A stretch of 6,061 nucleotides of DNA from an uncultured Clostridia bacterium (lineage in GTDB: Bacteria > Bacillota > Clostridia > RUG12999). This document shows, piece by piece, positions 6,017-6,061 of this stretch. Under the pieces are notes generated by a model. That model saw only the letters and a program-made list of their open reading frames with translations, had not been told where the DNA came from and did no database searches. The DNA lies in assembly GCA_938005345.1 (NCBI GenBank), contig CALLNG010000323.1, positions 1-6,061 on the forward strand. Reading direction: 5' to 3'. Made by a program: the position numbers and the translations under genes. Each line of letters starts with the position of its first letter. The stretch's first letter is position 1.

Positions 6017-6061
6017 ATCAACACCCACTTTCTTAAATTCAATTTCCTGCCCTTTTATTGT

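Noticed and set aside
6016..6028. GTG start that would add four residues to GalE
   Set aside because: The ATG at 6016 gives the standard MAILV-type beginning. The nearest AGGA before the GTG is about 16 bases away.
1..6061. Mobile element, CRISPR array, tRNA/rRNA, phage or defence gene
   Set aside because: No direct-repeat arrays, transposase, integrase or RNA-gene signatures were seen on either strand. All coding space is taken by intact conserved metabolic genes.

Overview
All six genes lie on the minus strand, so transcription runs from high to low coordinates: galE, then kdgA and kdgK, then nrdD and nrdG, then the start of a short-chain dehydrogenase cut off by the left edge. The strong AGGAGG-type ribosome sites, textbook sigma-A promoters, moderate base composition, strictly anaerobic class III ribonucleotide reductase and Firmicutes-like protein versions suggest an anaerobic Gram-positive clostridial bacterium. 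The species cannot be told from the sequence.

Right part (4306-6061): galE (UDP-glucose 4-epimerase) ends only 12 bases before the -35 box of a strong promoter. That promoter drives kdgA, and kdgK follows 42 bases after the kdgA stop. KdgK phosphorylates 2-keto-3-deoxygluconate and KdgA splits the product into pyruvate and glyceraldehyde-3-phosphate, which is the lower arm of hexuronate (pectin or glucuronate) breakdown. A strong hairpin-plus-T-run terminator (3183-3217) closes this unit.

Middle (2971-3182): a control region for the next operon. It holds a consensus promoter (TTGATT, 17 bases, TATAAT) followed by two sites resembling NrdR boxes. Their centres are 32 bp apart, about three helical turns, which is the usual arrangement for the nucleotide-sensing repressor NrdR. 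The inner parts of the two sites form a 13-bp perfect inverted repeat.

Left part (1-2970): nrdD (anaerobic ribonucleoside-triphosphate reductase) and nrdG (its radical-SAM activase) overlap by 11 bases and end at a terminator (229-262). A partial SDR-family reductase with its own ribosome site follows.

This is ordinary core metabolism. I found no mobile element, CRISPR array, RNA gene, phage or defence gene, and no sign of an undescribed system. The most informative signals are the regulatory ones, above all the paired NrdR-like sites.
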